Assembly: GCA_964035545.1 (NCBI GenBank)
Contig: OZ037770.1
Location: 12,234,963 to 12,298,962, forward strand
Source of the DNA: Bugula neritina
Taxonomy: Eukaryota > Bryozoa > Gymnolaemata > Cheilostomatida > Bugulidae
Length of the DNA stretch: 64,000 bases
Reading direction: 5' to 3'
Part shown: in pieces, positions 12,900-25,053 of the stretch
Layout of the letters: every line of letters begins with the position of its first letter
Position numbering within the stretch: position 1 is the stretch's first letter
Notes under the pieces: model-generated
What the model was told of the DNA's origin: nothing
Database searches by the model: none
The model's input: the letters and a program-made list of their open reading frames with translations, nothing else
Position numbers and translations under genes: made by a program

Positions 12900-14900
12900 A
12901 GTAAATGCAAATAGTTTGTTAATTATTATTAAACTATGAAAAAAAAAATTAACATTTAAAAATTTTTCACATATAATTTTTTAAAAATAAATTGTAACAT
13001 TCTTGTCTTTGACTTATAAACACTTTCGTTGGCTAAATATTGTTGAGTCCACTTCCACGCCGTTTAATGTTTTTCATTTTCATTTCCTTACAGTTATTGT
13101 GACTGTCACTGTGAGTGCAAGAGTAGTAAAACTCATAAGTCACGCCATAGTCAAACTCAATGTGAGTTTATAAAAGAAATGATGAGGCCCAATAAATATT
13201 TTGTATATCAACATGGTCATAGAATTGTTTCATTTCAAGCTTTGAAACTAAAATGTTTTGCTCTTAGTCTTGAGACTTAAACTTAAAGTAAAAGTTAGAC
13301 TTAATAATTATAATAATCTAGCTCTAACACTAACAGTAACTCTTACTCTAAGATTAACACTAACTGTAACTGTAAGTCTAACTCTAAGTATAATAATATA
13401 ACATATATTTTATTATTTATAAGTGTCAAAGTGTAACGATAAGTTTAAGTATTGGCATTTTCATTTTGATTTAGAATTAATAAAGTTGAATATTTCAATT
13501 TATCATTATAATTATTATTATATTTATTATTTGTATTAATATACTTATACTTATAATTATTAATTATAGCTATACTAATACTCTTACAGTTAGTGTTACA
13601 CTTAGTCGTAGAGTTAGTCTTAAAGTTGCAAAGATACCTACTCATGCTGATAATCATAATGATAATCATAATCGTTATACAAAGAAAAGAGTCAATTCCA
13701 AGAAATTTGTCAGTTTTTAAATCTGAAAGTTTTGATTTTATAATATCTGAAGTTATATTAATATCATTATCTGTAAATGGAAATCAGTGGCAACACATCA
13801 GTCTAATCCTCATCTGTAAATACAAGGCTAAAAGAATTCATTTCACATATTTGCCATTTCCTCGTGATCTTTAATGGTTTCACCATCAGAACTTTTAACT
13901 TTACAAGCATTAAATTTAATGCTATCCTTAGTCTTCGACTTAGAGCGAACATATGCATCATGGTTATGATATAGTTAAAATAATTGCTCAAGCTCAGTTA
14001 TATTAATAATTATCATTATATTTATTAAAGTATACAATTATAGTAATAATCATAGGGTAAATATAATTGATTACTATTTTAAATATTAATATAATTGTTA
14101 TGATTATCATTATAATTGTGGTTATAAATTCATTAATATAGTTACAGTTATTGCCTATGAGTATATTCGAGTAGTATATCAATAAAGTCATACTTATAAC
14201 ATATAGACGTTTAGTATATAACTAAAACTATTAAACTAATACTTTATGTTCATCACAACACTAGACTTAGTCTTAGACTTAGTGATTACTGATTTGTCTA
14301 CTTCTTTCTAGTGATTAATAATAGTTGTCTTTTGCATGTAGTGCTAATACTAGCAGTGCTAGTAGTTGGTTTTAGGGGGGGGGGGGTCATTTCATTTGTC
14401 ATTGTAGCTGAACTTGATCATGGTAAAAAACTGAAATATTAACATTAAGTTTAAGACTTGACTTTGATACACAAGTTCAATTTTAACTTCAAGTAGTTAT
14501 TTATTATTAGACTATTATTACTTGGTAAATAATTTGAGTTTTCATTTTGTTTTCCATTTTGCCTAAAGCTAAGACATTCACATTGACATTCAGTTCGATA
14601 ATAGATTAGTAGTCATGCACATGGTCATAATGATAATTGAAAGTAAGGCTTTCACTCTTACTTTTCCAGTCACTAACTCTAAGTTTTAGTCTAAGTATAG
14701 GTTACATACTATTATAATTACTGAGCCCTAAAGCTGAAGGTAGATCTAATCAATAATTGAATTAATTAATTTAATATAATTTAGCTTTCAGATGTAGTTA
14801 TTTCATTAGCTTTAAATAGGAACTTATTTTTTTGGTACTATTCAAGAAAGATATTTAGAAATGTTCATCTGATATTATATAGCCAAATTTCTACAGCTCA
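12900..14900. other. Low-complexity AT-rich tract with degenerate TAACTC/TTAGTC motifs and a poly-G run
   Basis: Between about 13,310 and 13,390, and again near 13,590, 14,260 and 14,670, imperfect short units such as TAACTCTAA, TAACTGTAA and their complements are crowded together, giving a telomere-like but irregular texture. A run of twelve G lies at about 14,375-14,386. Short ORFs here are of biased composition and unconvincing as genes. Confidence 0.5.
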
Positions 14901-15236
14901 AGTAGTATAATAAAAAGCATTAAGGTTCATTAGCATGGTTGACTGATCATTTTCCAAAACTTGCATTAACTTTCCAGTAAATAATGGAGTATAATTGTTT
15001 TATTTTTTTTAATCAGAATGTATTCACTACTATAGTATCAATCGCCCTTTGCTACAAGTGATCTGTGGACTGTTGAAATAATTTAATTTAAGCACTGCTC
15101 TCAAGTAATCTCACATTGAATCCACCTGTTTTGACCTGTCATTCATGTCATGCACTATTCTGCACATGTTCATTTTTAGCAGAATTTGACAACTCCTAAA
15201 ACAACTTGTGAATTAATTTCGCATGAGCTCTAAACG

Positions 15237-18200
15237 ATGGCTGCGATTCATCATAGACATGGTGGTTTCTGCCGAGATTTGAAGAAAGTTAGAAAGGGGC
15301 CATTCATAATTGGCGTAGCTGGCGGGACGGCTTCAGGGAAGGTACATCATTTTCTGTATCTTGACATAAAATGTTTTATCTTTTCTTCACACTAATCTAC
15401 CATCACAGGTCGTTGGGGCAAAACATGCACTAATAATAACATTTATAGTGTGTTACTTTTAATTTGGTTTACGTGTTGGTGCGTTATTTTTGCTGAAAAG
15501 GGTTGTTTTACTGTTCTTGAGATATTTTTTTCATGTGTACAAACTTTATATTATAAACATTGTTAGTTTTGATAAGGAGTGCTGCTCTTTGTTAATAAAT
15601 AAAATACTACGTCTGAAAAATGTTTGAGATTGAATTCTGCATACACAGGTTGTCAGCTGTCAAGAGGTTGTCAGCAGGTGTCAGCTTCCAGTAGCATTTC
15701 CTGTTTTACTCAAGTCAACTCAGGGAAGGGTTGCACTGCTGCACTCTCCTAGGAAAAGCTTGCTCTAAGTGTACCAGTATACTGAAAACCATCTTCAAAT
15801 TTATAGAGAAATCTGGTCCACCTGTTCTACTTTCTCTCTCCAGAGCAAAAATATAGTCAGCGCCAACTGTTTAATCATCTAATGAACTGTTTTCTGTAGT
15901 CTTCCGTCTGTCAGAAAATCATTGAAGCTATACATCAAGATCCTTCGACAAAAGACAGCAAAATAGTCTGCGTTTCGCTGGACAACATGTATAGAGATCT
16001 TGGGCCGGATGAGTCAGAGAAGGCTGGTCTGGGAAAGTTCAACTTTGACCACCCAGGTCAGCTGATTGAACTTCATGACTCATTTATTGAGTAATGTTGG
16101 CAAATAACTGTTCAGTTGTAAAAAAAACAGCTCTAAATTTTTTTATATATGAAATCTCTTTAATAGAAATCTGTTTACTCTTATCAATATAATGTTTCTT
16201 CATCAATGATGAAATGTGCTGGTGAATGGATAAGTTAACCTTTAGTGGTTAAGGAAATTAGTGTCCACTCATTTACTTCAAGTTGTGATGTTAGTTGGCA
16301 GCTGGATTATTTTCATTCTAGCCATATTACTGTAACTGGCCTCCATTAACTATGGCAGCTATTAAATAATTCATTGTTGATGTATTAAATAATTTGACAA
16401 CTACTACTGCCATAGAAAATATCTCGAGCTTTGTAAATAGTATAAAAGTTTCATAGACCATTGTTGTAACCAATGTATTTGTTTAAGTTTATTCTACCAT
16501 ATGCTCAACACTCAATGGAATTTTTGTTCTGTTTGTTGAATTCATTTGATATTCTGATTGTTGCACTTCAGTGATGCATTGCGTAATGCATTGAGTTATA
16601 ATCATATTTTAGATGCGTTTGATTTAAACTTGCTAACCAAAATAATGAAGGATGTAAAAGAAAAAAAGTCAACGCAAGTGCCGAAATATGACTACAGATT
16701 GAATGCCAGGTTAGTCGCAGGTCTGTCAGGTGTCACTTGATGCTTGCTGTAGCACCTACTTTCAGTGTCATGTGTCAGACTCCAAATGACACCAGTGACA
16801 GGGTGGAAATTCTCATATGACATAGGCTTCTTACTGACCAGTACTTTTATATTATCATTAAAAAACCTGAGAATTACTGCTACTACCCAGTAAAATCATT
16901 TGTGTGTATTGAATTCTGTGTTCTTAGTTGAAGCGTGTCATTTGACTGTATGGCTAGTCATTTGGTGTCTTTTACGTTGTAAGAAACACTTATACTTGTG
17001 TTGATTAGAATTACTAAGTCGCTAGTTTTCTAATTATTCTAAAGTTTTAGATGAATAGATACATTCTAGATTAAGACTTGGATAGGAAATGCCTTGTAGA
17101 AATATCTGTTAAGTAATGGTTGTAAGATATATGTATACACTCTTCTGTCTATCTGATAATATGGCACATAGCGGTGCTGTCGAATTAAACTCTGGCAGCA
17201 AGCGCTTTGATGACTGTGTAGGATGTGGCGTAGGTTCTGCCAGGATTTAAACTCGTTTCCTGGTGAACACTAGGCTAGCTGTTTAACCAGCAGAGTTTGA
17301 GGCAAAGTCTGTAATAGTTCACATCTTTACTCTTTAGGTTTCTCGCTATCCGAACAGAGAGTTTTATAGCCACACGTGTCATCATATTGTAGGATACTTG
17401 TGTAGTGTTGTTGGTTTGAATGCAGGGTTTCTGGTGAGTTTGTGGTTATTGAGCCGTCAGACGTGGTGCTGGTGGAAGGGATACTGGCGTTCTATTGGCC
17501 AGAGCTGAGAGATAATTATGATATGAAGCTGTTTGTGGACACTGATGCCGACACGAGGCTGGCGCGTAGAGGTGAGCAGATCCTGTAAATATTACGACTG
17601 AGGCTTTTTAAGGATCAACTTTTGTCTAATTTGTAAAACTCCAGCTTCAAGTTTTGCTTCACTCCTTTTTTAGTGATGCTTATAGTTTCTGGCGAATTAA
17701 AAAGTAATGTGTGATTTTCTAGTTGAAATGGCATGGTATATGTTGGCTCATAATGCGTGGTGTTTATTGGAATGTAATAATCGAGTTAAGTCTAGCTGAT
17801 GGTAAGGTGTAGTTTGTATTATAACAGAAACAAGGATGTTATAAGGAAATTTTATAAATAATCTGATGCATTTCACTGAATATGTTGCATGAGTTTTACA
17901 ACTGCAAACTTTGAAAACTTAGCACTGAGTTTTTAGAATAGGAAATAGTTAAATGTTAAGCAGAAAATGAAGTGAGTGCCCACAATAATAATAAAAAGGC
18001 GAGGAAGGGGGTAAGAGGGAACAACTCTCAAATAGCTTAGTTAATGAATAAAATAAATATAGTCTTAAAATACGTTTTTAAACTGCACATTTAAATAACA
18101 TGGGTCATTTAATGTAAGAGCATTTGGCTGCTGAATAACAAATCAACAAACTTGCTACAGCTCCGTTATGTTTAGAACTCAGCTGGATAAATTTATTTTA

Positions 18201-19594
18201 AGAAACTCTAGAAGTGAATAAAAGGCATAAATATGATTAAAAAATTATGTTGTTGTGGTATATCTATTATACAATACAATTCTAATGTTTAAACATATCA
18301 ATGAAGTTTTCGTAACCATTTTGTTCATGAAGCACACTGCAACCTTTTGGAGTTGTGATCTCGTGTAATACGCTCACTTGGCAAACACGTGGTGTTTGTG
18401 CTGTTGCAGTGAGAAGAGATACGACTGAAAGAGGCAGGTCACTGGATACTATACTCAATCAGTACACGAGTACAGTGAAACCTGCCTTTGAAGAGTTCTG
18501 TTTGCCGTCAAAGAAATTTGCTGATGTAATCATACCCAGAGGTGCCGACAATACAGGTTAGCATGTGGGAGTTGTCTACTTTGGTGACTTGGAAAACTTG
18601 GGCATAGCAAATAAAATTTTGTAGTCGAAGTAAGGGGAGCTGGCATATTTAAAGCATGAATAATTGGAACTATTCTCATAAGCTTCTTCTTGTTTGAATT
18701 TTATTCAAGTTTTACTATGTATTTGTTTATTTAACTTTCCTGATATAAGACTATTGTATAATGTAAAATGTAATGAGCTACAATATAGTGTGCAATTGTA
18801 TTTAATGTTTTTGGCTAGTTTTTTAATTTAAATTTTTAAGTTGATATGCTGCTTGGTGTTTGAGCTTAAGTTAAAATTTGAGAGCAAACTTGAAATAAAG
18901 ATACAAGACCACCCACTGTGATGTCACACAGTGACTGACAGGTACTGCAAGGTTCCCTATGACATTAGTTTAACTAACTAGTTTACTAATAATACAATAC
19001 ACACCCATGAGACAGGGTGTAGTATAATTATATGTTATAGCCATTTATTTCAGCTTAAGTGTATATATCTAATACAGTGCTAAACGCACAGCAGTGTTTG
19101 CCTTGTACTGTGTTTTGTTATTAATCCATCTTCATAACTGAAATCTAAACAGTGCTTTTGGCATTTTGGGCTGGACAATTGCAAAATGCAAATTTGATTC
19201 TTTGCCTTCTATATGAAACGAATTATTGAAATTTTAATTTAAGTATTTTTAGTGTGTCACCAATGTAGCAGAGAGCAATCGTGGTTTAAGTAGTTTAGCA
19301 TGACAAAAGTGGTTTAAACCATTGGTAATGCCAAGGAATGTATCTAGTTAAAATAGTTCTGGGATCCAATTAAACTTCTCTAGTCATGTTAACTGAATGG
19401 TAAAGGTTTTATTTCAATAGTTGATTGCGTGATCTCTTTTAGTCGCTATAGACTTGATAGTGCAGAGTATCAAAGACGTGTTAGCCGCTGATCAGCAGTT
19501 GTCTCCTACTAAGCCCAATGCACACGGGGACGGTACTCTACCCCCGCCTTTGGTTAAGAGAGGTTCAGACTCCAAGACCTCACGCTTGCACTGA
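15237..19594 (+). CDS. UCK2: Uridine-cytidine kinase, complete, six exons
   Basis: Exons 15237-15341, 15900-16056, 16613-16709, 17426-17571, 18410-18556 and 19443-19594 join in phase to 267 residues; animal UCK1/UCK2 proteins are of similar length (about 260-280). The enzyme phosphorylates uridine and cytidine to UMP and CMP with ATP, the entry step of cytosolic pyrimidine salvage. A P-loop GGTASGKSS spans residues 29-37, split by intron 1 after the Lys. Then come a nucleoside-site motif [10 protein letters not shown] with the conserved Asp, [46 protein letters not shown] and IIPRGADN. Exon 3 starts at 16613, not at the more obvious upstream reading, because only that AG gives the expected DHPDAFD. 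The ATG context (AAACGATGG) is strong. Whether it is orthologous to UCK1 or UCK2 is not decided. The C-terminal tail is family-atypical and polar. Confidence 0.96.
17200..17310 (-). mobile_element. Possible tRNA-derived SINE fragment in a UCK intron
   Basis: On the minus strand a tRNA-like pair of boxes is visible: CTGGTTAAACAG and, about 40 bases on, GAGTTTAAATCC. It differs from the other SINE family in this window. The match is weak. Confidence 0.3.
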
Positions 19595-21477
19595 AGATAT
19601 GTTCATACTAGTCGGAGCACAGGCTAGGAGAGATGGTGCACATTCTAGATAAACTACTTAATTATTTTTTTATATCCTTATTAATTTTTTCATCCAGTTT
19701 TAGACAGAGAAACTGCTCACTGGTTGTGATTTGAGTTAACAACCAAGTTTTTTTTCTCCAATATAGAAAGTTAAATAACTTGCTATATTAAAGAAATACA
19801 AATCACTGCTAAAAATAATTGACTTTCACATACTGAAAGTGTAATTTCATTGTGTAAAAAGAAACTTTCATTCCTTCGTGTAAGTCGGCACTGATTAAAA
19901 TTCTGTGAATTATTTTATTTATAAGCTGAAGTTGAAAACCAACCTGAAACGTGGAAAAATTAAAATATTTTGAGTAGGGGCATAACTCCAAACATTCAAG
20001 GAGTTTTTAGAATAATTTCAAATATTAGCTACTGAAAAATAAACCATTTAGAATACTGTGAGAAATTAAATCTTAGTTTTTGTTGAGAATGAGTTATTAT
20101 TTAAGCTTGAAATCTACTTTAAATCTCTTTCCCTAAAATTCGCCCTTTAAACTTATTTGCCAAAGTCACTAGTAAGTTTTGAAACTGTGCTAAAGAGGTA
20201 ACTGCAGGAAAAATGCTCATATAAATGTTAAAATAATGCATGAGTTGCAAAAGCCCAGTTTTGCTAAGTTGCTGTAAATATTAAAAAACAATATTCTTTA
20301 AAAGATCGACAATTTTTTTGATATGATTATCATATATACTCAACTCTTTTTTTAAAAGTCAATCGACTTTAGATATTATTCAGCAATTGTAAGATTTTGG
20401 TTGCTGCTTACCTCTGAGTTTGCTTTGATTAAATTTGTCATTTAGATGTACAGCTCAGATCTTAGAAAGTTCAAACAAAAAATGTCAAACACAGAAACGA
20501 TTTTTCTATTTTGAATTATTTTGTTGTGAGTATTTGATAACCGTCAGTTTGTAATGACAATCGTAGAATTTTGCAGAGCTGTGACAGAAAACATTGTTTA
20601 ATCAATATGTCAAGACTAGGTTGTGAAGCAAGAATTTTAAGTAGTTGTGTTCTCTCTCTAGAACGACTGATGGAATGCTAACTCAATATGGCTACTTGAA
20701 TTTAATTTGATCATCGTTGGCTGTTCAGAATTGGTGTTTTTTCATTTGGTGTTGACTCTAAAAATAGCATCACACTATTGAGTTAATCATCTTTTTAAAT
20801 AGATATCACAGGTGTGTGAACTTTTACATACATGTTGAAACATCTGTGATTATTTGACAAACAGATATTCAGTTTCACAACTTATAATATCAAAAAATCA
20901 GTTTATTTTATCCTTTTTTTCACTTTTCTTTCTGTAATTTTTATTTGTTTTGATTGATTTTCTATTTTTATACTGTTGAAATACATTTTTAAAGTGAACA
21001 CAAAGCTTTAATTTTTTTTCTCTAAATACTAACTTTTCCAATTCAAAACTTTTAGACGAGTCTTTAAAATCATAATATAGAGATAGGAAGCTTCTCTGTC
21101 AATCACTTGCTATATTACTAACTCTAACTGAAGTTAGACTGGAAATGATGCTTACTCCTGTCCTGTAATTGATGGATCACTTCCTTTTATATTAAAGTTT
21201 TGTGAACAAGTTTCCTAATCGCTGCAACTAGCCAGTTACAGTGAGTAGAATGCCATGTTCTCAAGACCTTTTAGTCGCGTTCTGTTTCTTCAATTCCTGT
21301 TTTAAACAAATTTATTTGCCAGTTTTATTTTTATCAACATTGTTATTTATATTATATGTTTGTTATTTATTCAGTGAATATCTATAAATAAATAATCAAT
21401 AAATAATCTGTGACAAAGTGGCCTTTCAATCATAATATAAATATCAATGCTAAATTAGTAGTAGGGTTGCAGCCAGG
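19595..21477. other. UCK 3' untranslated and intergenic DNA
   Basis: AT-rich sequence without credible exons. A possible polyadenylation signal (AATAAA) lies at about 20,037, some 440 bases past the UCK stop; others occur near 21,390. Confidence 0.4.
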
Positions 21478-21740
21478 GTCTATACTCTATAGTCTATACT
21501 CTATAGTCTATACTCTATTGGTTAGAGCACTGGCTTAGTAAACACAAGTCAGTGGTTTGAATCCCAGTAAATGTGATATTAGGAAGGGCATTCAGTGATG
21601 ATTGCTCCTTTGCCACAGAAGAAACAAGTCCTTACAGCCAGCTTGAAAAAACCTTTCAATCATGGGTTCTCACATGCAGGGGAGATGATTATAAACCAGT
21701 GTAAGTTTATTAGATTGGTAATTGCTGGCTTCTATATAAT
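21478..21740 (+). mobile_element. tRNA-derived SINE preceded by a 14-bp tandem repeat
   Basis: Three copies of TCTATACTCTATAG-type units (21478-21520) lead into GGTTAGAGCACTGGCTTAG and a B-box-like GGTTTGAATCCC. The body contains GGAAGGGCATTCAGTGATGATTGCTCC and GGGTTCTCACATGCAGG in the same order as the copies at 10,559 and 62,930 (reversed). The copy is about 230 bases long and diverged. Confidence 0.7.
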
Positions 21741-24300
21741 ATAAACAAAATATACAGAAGTTATTTAAAAAACCCAGAACCAGAATTATCTTCCCAAAAT
21801 AGAAAATTTGTCGATATCAGTTTCTTTGGGGTGCCTTTGCTTTGGCTCTGATGTTCAAAGTTGCGATCAAGTTGATGGCACTGATTCCTATACCCCCAAC
21901 CCCTCACCCTTTCCCAGTAGTGAGGCACCTTAGTCTAGGAGTTACAACCTTGGAGATAACATTCCTAGCTATCTACCCTCACAATCTACCAATTTTAGCA
22001 ATTTTGCAGTATAAATTGGATATCTGAAGAGTATAGAGGTATGATGGCTTCTTGTAGTTCACTTTACTTAAAAAGCTTTATATAATTCAGTTTCCAAATT
22101 CAAACAACATTTCTAAATCAAAGCTTTATGGAATAGCTAGGAACATTACCAATATAATAATTTGCATATAACATGGTAACTTATAACAGTCATACACTCT
22201 ACTCTAGTAAAACCTGGTATAGGAGATAACAAGTGTTTTTTACCATATGTTTTCACAAATTATGAGCCTTGCCAAGGTTAGCTTAGTTAAAGTGTTGGCA
22301 ACAATTCTTGTAATAGAGGAAGTGAAGGCTGCTATAAGTATGAATTAATGTGATAATAGAATACAATGTCTGCAGTGCAAACTACACAACACAAACTAGT
22401 CTGTTTGCATCTTTATTTAGTGTCAAAACATCAACTGTATAAAATGCACGATTGTCTAATGATAACATTGCTACATCCTGTTGCAATAGTCTGCTAACAC
22501 ATTGATCTCTTGTCTAAGATGGCTAGATGCAAGAAGCTGTAGTTTATAGCAAAGTATGTTCCTTTAGAGTTCATTGACATTTCTACACACCAATGTAAGT
22601 GCATCTTATCTAAGCTAGCAATATGTGTAATATTCGTACAAATTATAAGCTGCCTTAGGTTAGCAGGTGATTCTTTCATCGCAAGTCGGGGTCTTGTCAA
22701 CTCTAGCAATGCCTCTCATATATGGGTGCTTGAAATGATTGATTAGAACTTAAGCTAAGTTAGCCAAAAAAAATGCTGAAACAAAAACAATGAGTTCTGC
22801 CGTGAAAGAAGTTAGTTGGAAGTCTAGTTTAATTCAATATTTAAATCTTATAGGGAATTATGTGCACCACCCTCTGCACACAACTCTGTTTTTACAGCTT
22901 CCAGTACACAATTTGGCCAATGATAATGGAAGAATTTTACCCTGGCCAATCTTTGAATTTATCCCATACAGGTAGAGAGGTAATTATTATTCACACAACC
23001 TACAGACAGGGATGTTACTGCGTTGCTATAGAAACCAGTACATAGCTGTGTAGCTGGTGACTCATATTCAGTGTTGGCGAGGCACTGTTAAAAAACTTAA
23101 GTTAACTTGAAGACACTGTCAAGTAGATAATTAGTAGTGATTCACTCTGCAAACATCCCATTCTTTTGCTGTTGCATATCTGATTTGCTAGTGGCAAGTA
23201 AAATCTCCAGGACACCTGCTTAATCATGTCAGACAGACCGCATGGCATTCAGTGAAGACAACAGCTGCCAAAACAATACAATAGTTTCTATTCAGGGGTA
23301 TCTTTCTATTGTCATTGATGGATAAATTTAGTTACAGTGATGCTAAGGCTTTATTGTCAAACAAAGAACACTTTTTTGATCCATGCATGAGAACTATAAT
23401 TGCAGTTTTGCTAGGACTAATTTACTTGTTGGATTTGTGCTTAGCAGTTAACCAACCAGTCAGCTTCAAAAATTTTAATAATTCTTGTTGATACTTTCTT
23501 GAACCTTTAAACTTGCACATATAACTTCAGAATGTTCTAATAAGTTATATATATATATGTTTTCTTTGCTGTACTTGCTGATCATAAGGCATAGTTTTAC
23601 TACTAACTGATGATGACATTCAAAAGACTCAGAAATTGACTCTCAAATCAGAAAAACTGAATTTTAATTGAATAATGATATACTAGCTTAGAATTTACTG
23701 CAGGGTTTTTATTTTTAATCCAATATATTGCAACAAACATGGGAAAACTTTTTCCTTCAGTTTATGTCTTGGGTTTTCCCATTTACTCTATAGTCAGTGA
23801 ACAAATATACGGTAGTATCCAAGTGATAACATTTAATAGGTTAGTGTCACATACTTCATTATATTATGTTACACAAATCATATTTTAAATGAAGCAGAGA
23901 TGACCTTTCAGAATGTGTGAAGAAAATAATTCTATGAGTTTTGAGTGACAATAAACATATATAGCGAACCCGATTTGAGAAGCTAACTAACAAGGTAGCA
24001 GTTGTACGTAATAATAAACAAAACTCAAAGTGACAATGGCCATGCAATACAAATTTCCCAGATATAAATAACCCATAAATATGAAGCCTACAAAAGTTTT
24101 TTTTCCCCAAGGAGAACATGGAAATGTCCAACTTAGAATTTTGTTCCAAAAATTATTTCCTACTAGCTTTAATATTGTGTTCATAATGCATGATGCTTTG
24201 TTAGCATAATGTAGTTGGTATTTCCAGAAAAAAATTCAGTTTCCAGATCCATATATTATTATTTAACAATGACTCAGTTTCGTTTCATTGTTGTTTAGCT
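21741..24300. other. Intergenic, no supported gene
   Basis: Several ORFs of about 60-70 codons on both strands lack splice partners, family resemblance or repetition elsewhere. The plus-strand one ending at 23,491 has a hydrophobic segment but nothing else to support it. Confidence 0.4.
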
Positions 24301-24309
24301 ATTTCCCCT

Positions 24310-24650
24310 TATTAGAAACAGGAAAATAACTTTTTCCCTGCATGCGTCACAATAACATTCCTTTGACCAATCACGGTTTAGACTTGAGAGCTAATGATTG
24401 AGATGAAAGCCTCTGATTGGCTAATGTTTAACAGCTTTATCGAATGATTATAGAACTCAAGCTTGAGCTTCTTTACTCAACATATCTGCGGGTTACTAAG
24501 TTACTCCCCCAGAATAGCAAACAATAGATGAATGTTTTGACTAAGAATTAAACTTGCCTAAGTTTCAAAGAACATCAGCTGTTTATGTGAATGCGCAATA
24601 GTGACTGAGTGCCGCATAAAAACTAACTGTAGCGCAAAGGCTTGCTCGCG
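24310..24650 (+). promoter_or_regulatory. Candidate promoter of the PPxY membrane-protein gene
   Basis: Two CCAAT-type boxes lie close together: CCAATCA at about 24,369 and its complement TGATTGGCTAA at about 24,414. The stretch is less AT-rich than its surroundings and sits roughly 0.4-0.7 kb ahead of the first possible coding exon. The transcription start is not known. Confidence 0.35.
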
Positions 24651-25053
24651 TAAATCAGTTCCACATGGCTGTTAAGGTACATTAACTCACTGATATTTTG
24701 ACATTTTTTATCTAGTAAGAAGATAAAGGGGTTTATGGTACAAGGTGTATACAGTATTACAATTATAGGAGATATGATAAGGCATATCATTGATTGACGT
24801 GGAACTGATGAAATCATTCGAGGTAAACTATATTCACCTTGACATTGTGTCTCATACAACCACGCCGTAATCAGCTTAATTTGCCTACATCATGCTAGAA
24901 TATTAAATCTAATACGAATATCACATTCTTATTGTATTACAAGTTTTTGTGGTGTTAGGTTGATAAATCCACTTAGCATTACTGTAACAATTATATGTAG
25001 TCTGCTTCTTAACTTGATTCTCAACACTTGTTCTTCCACAGTATCCAGGCAAG

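Noticed and set aside
13310-13390. Telomere-like TAACTC/TAACTG repeats as an interstitial telomere
   Set aside because: The units are irregular in length and sequence and do not match an animal telomere repeat; it is better called degenerate low-complexity DNA.
16558-16612. Extending UCK exon 3 upstream to the ATG at 16558 or the AG before GATGCATTGCG
   Set aside because: Only the acceptor at 16612 gives the conserved DHPDAFD reading and the right phase; the earlier AG shifts the frame into a stop.
23309-23491. Short ORF with a hydrophobic segment as a small membrane protein
   Set aside because: Weak start context, no splice or promoter support and no similarity elsewhere; ORFs of this length are common by chance here.
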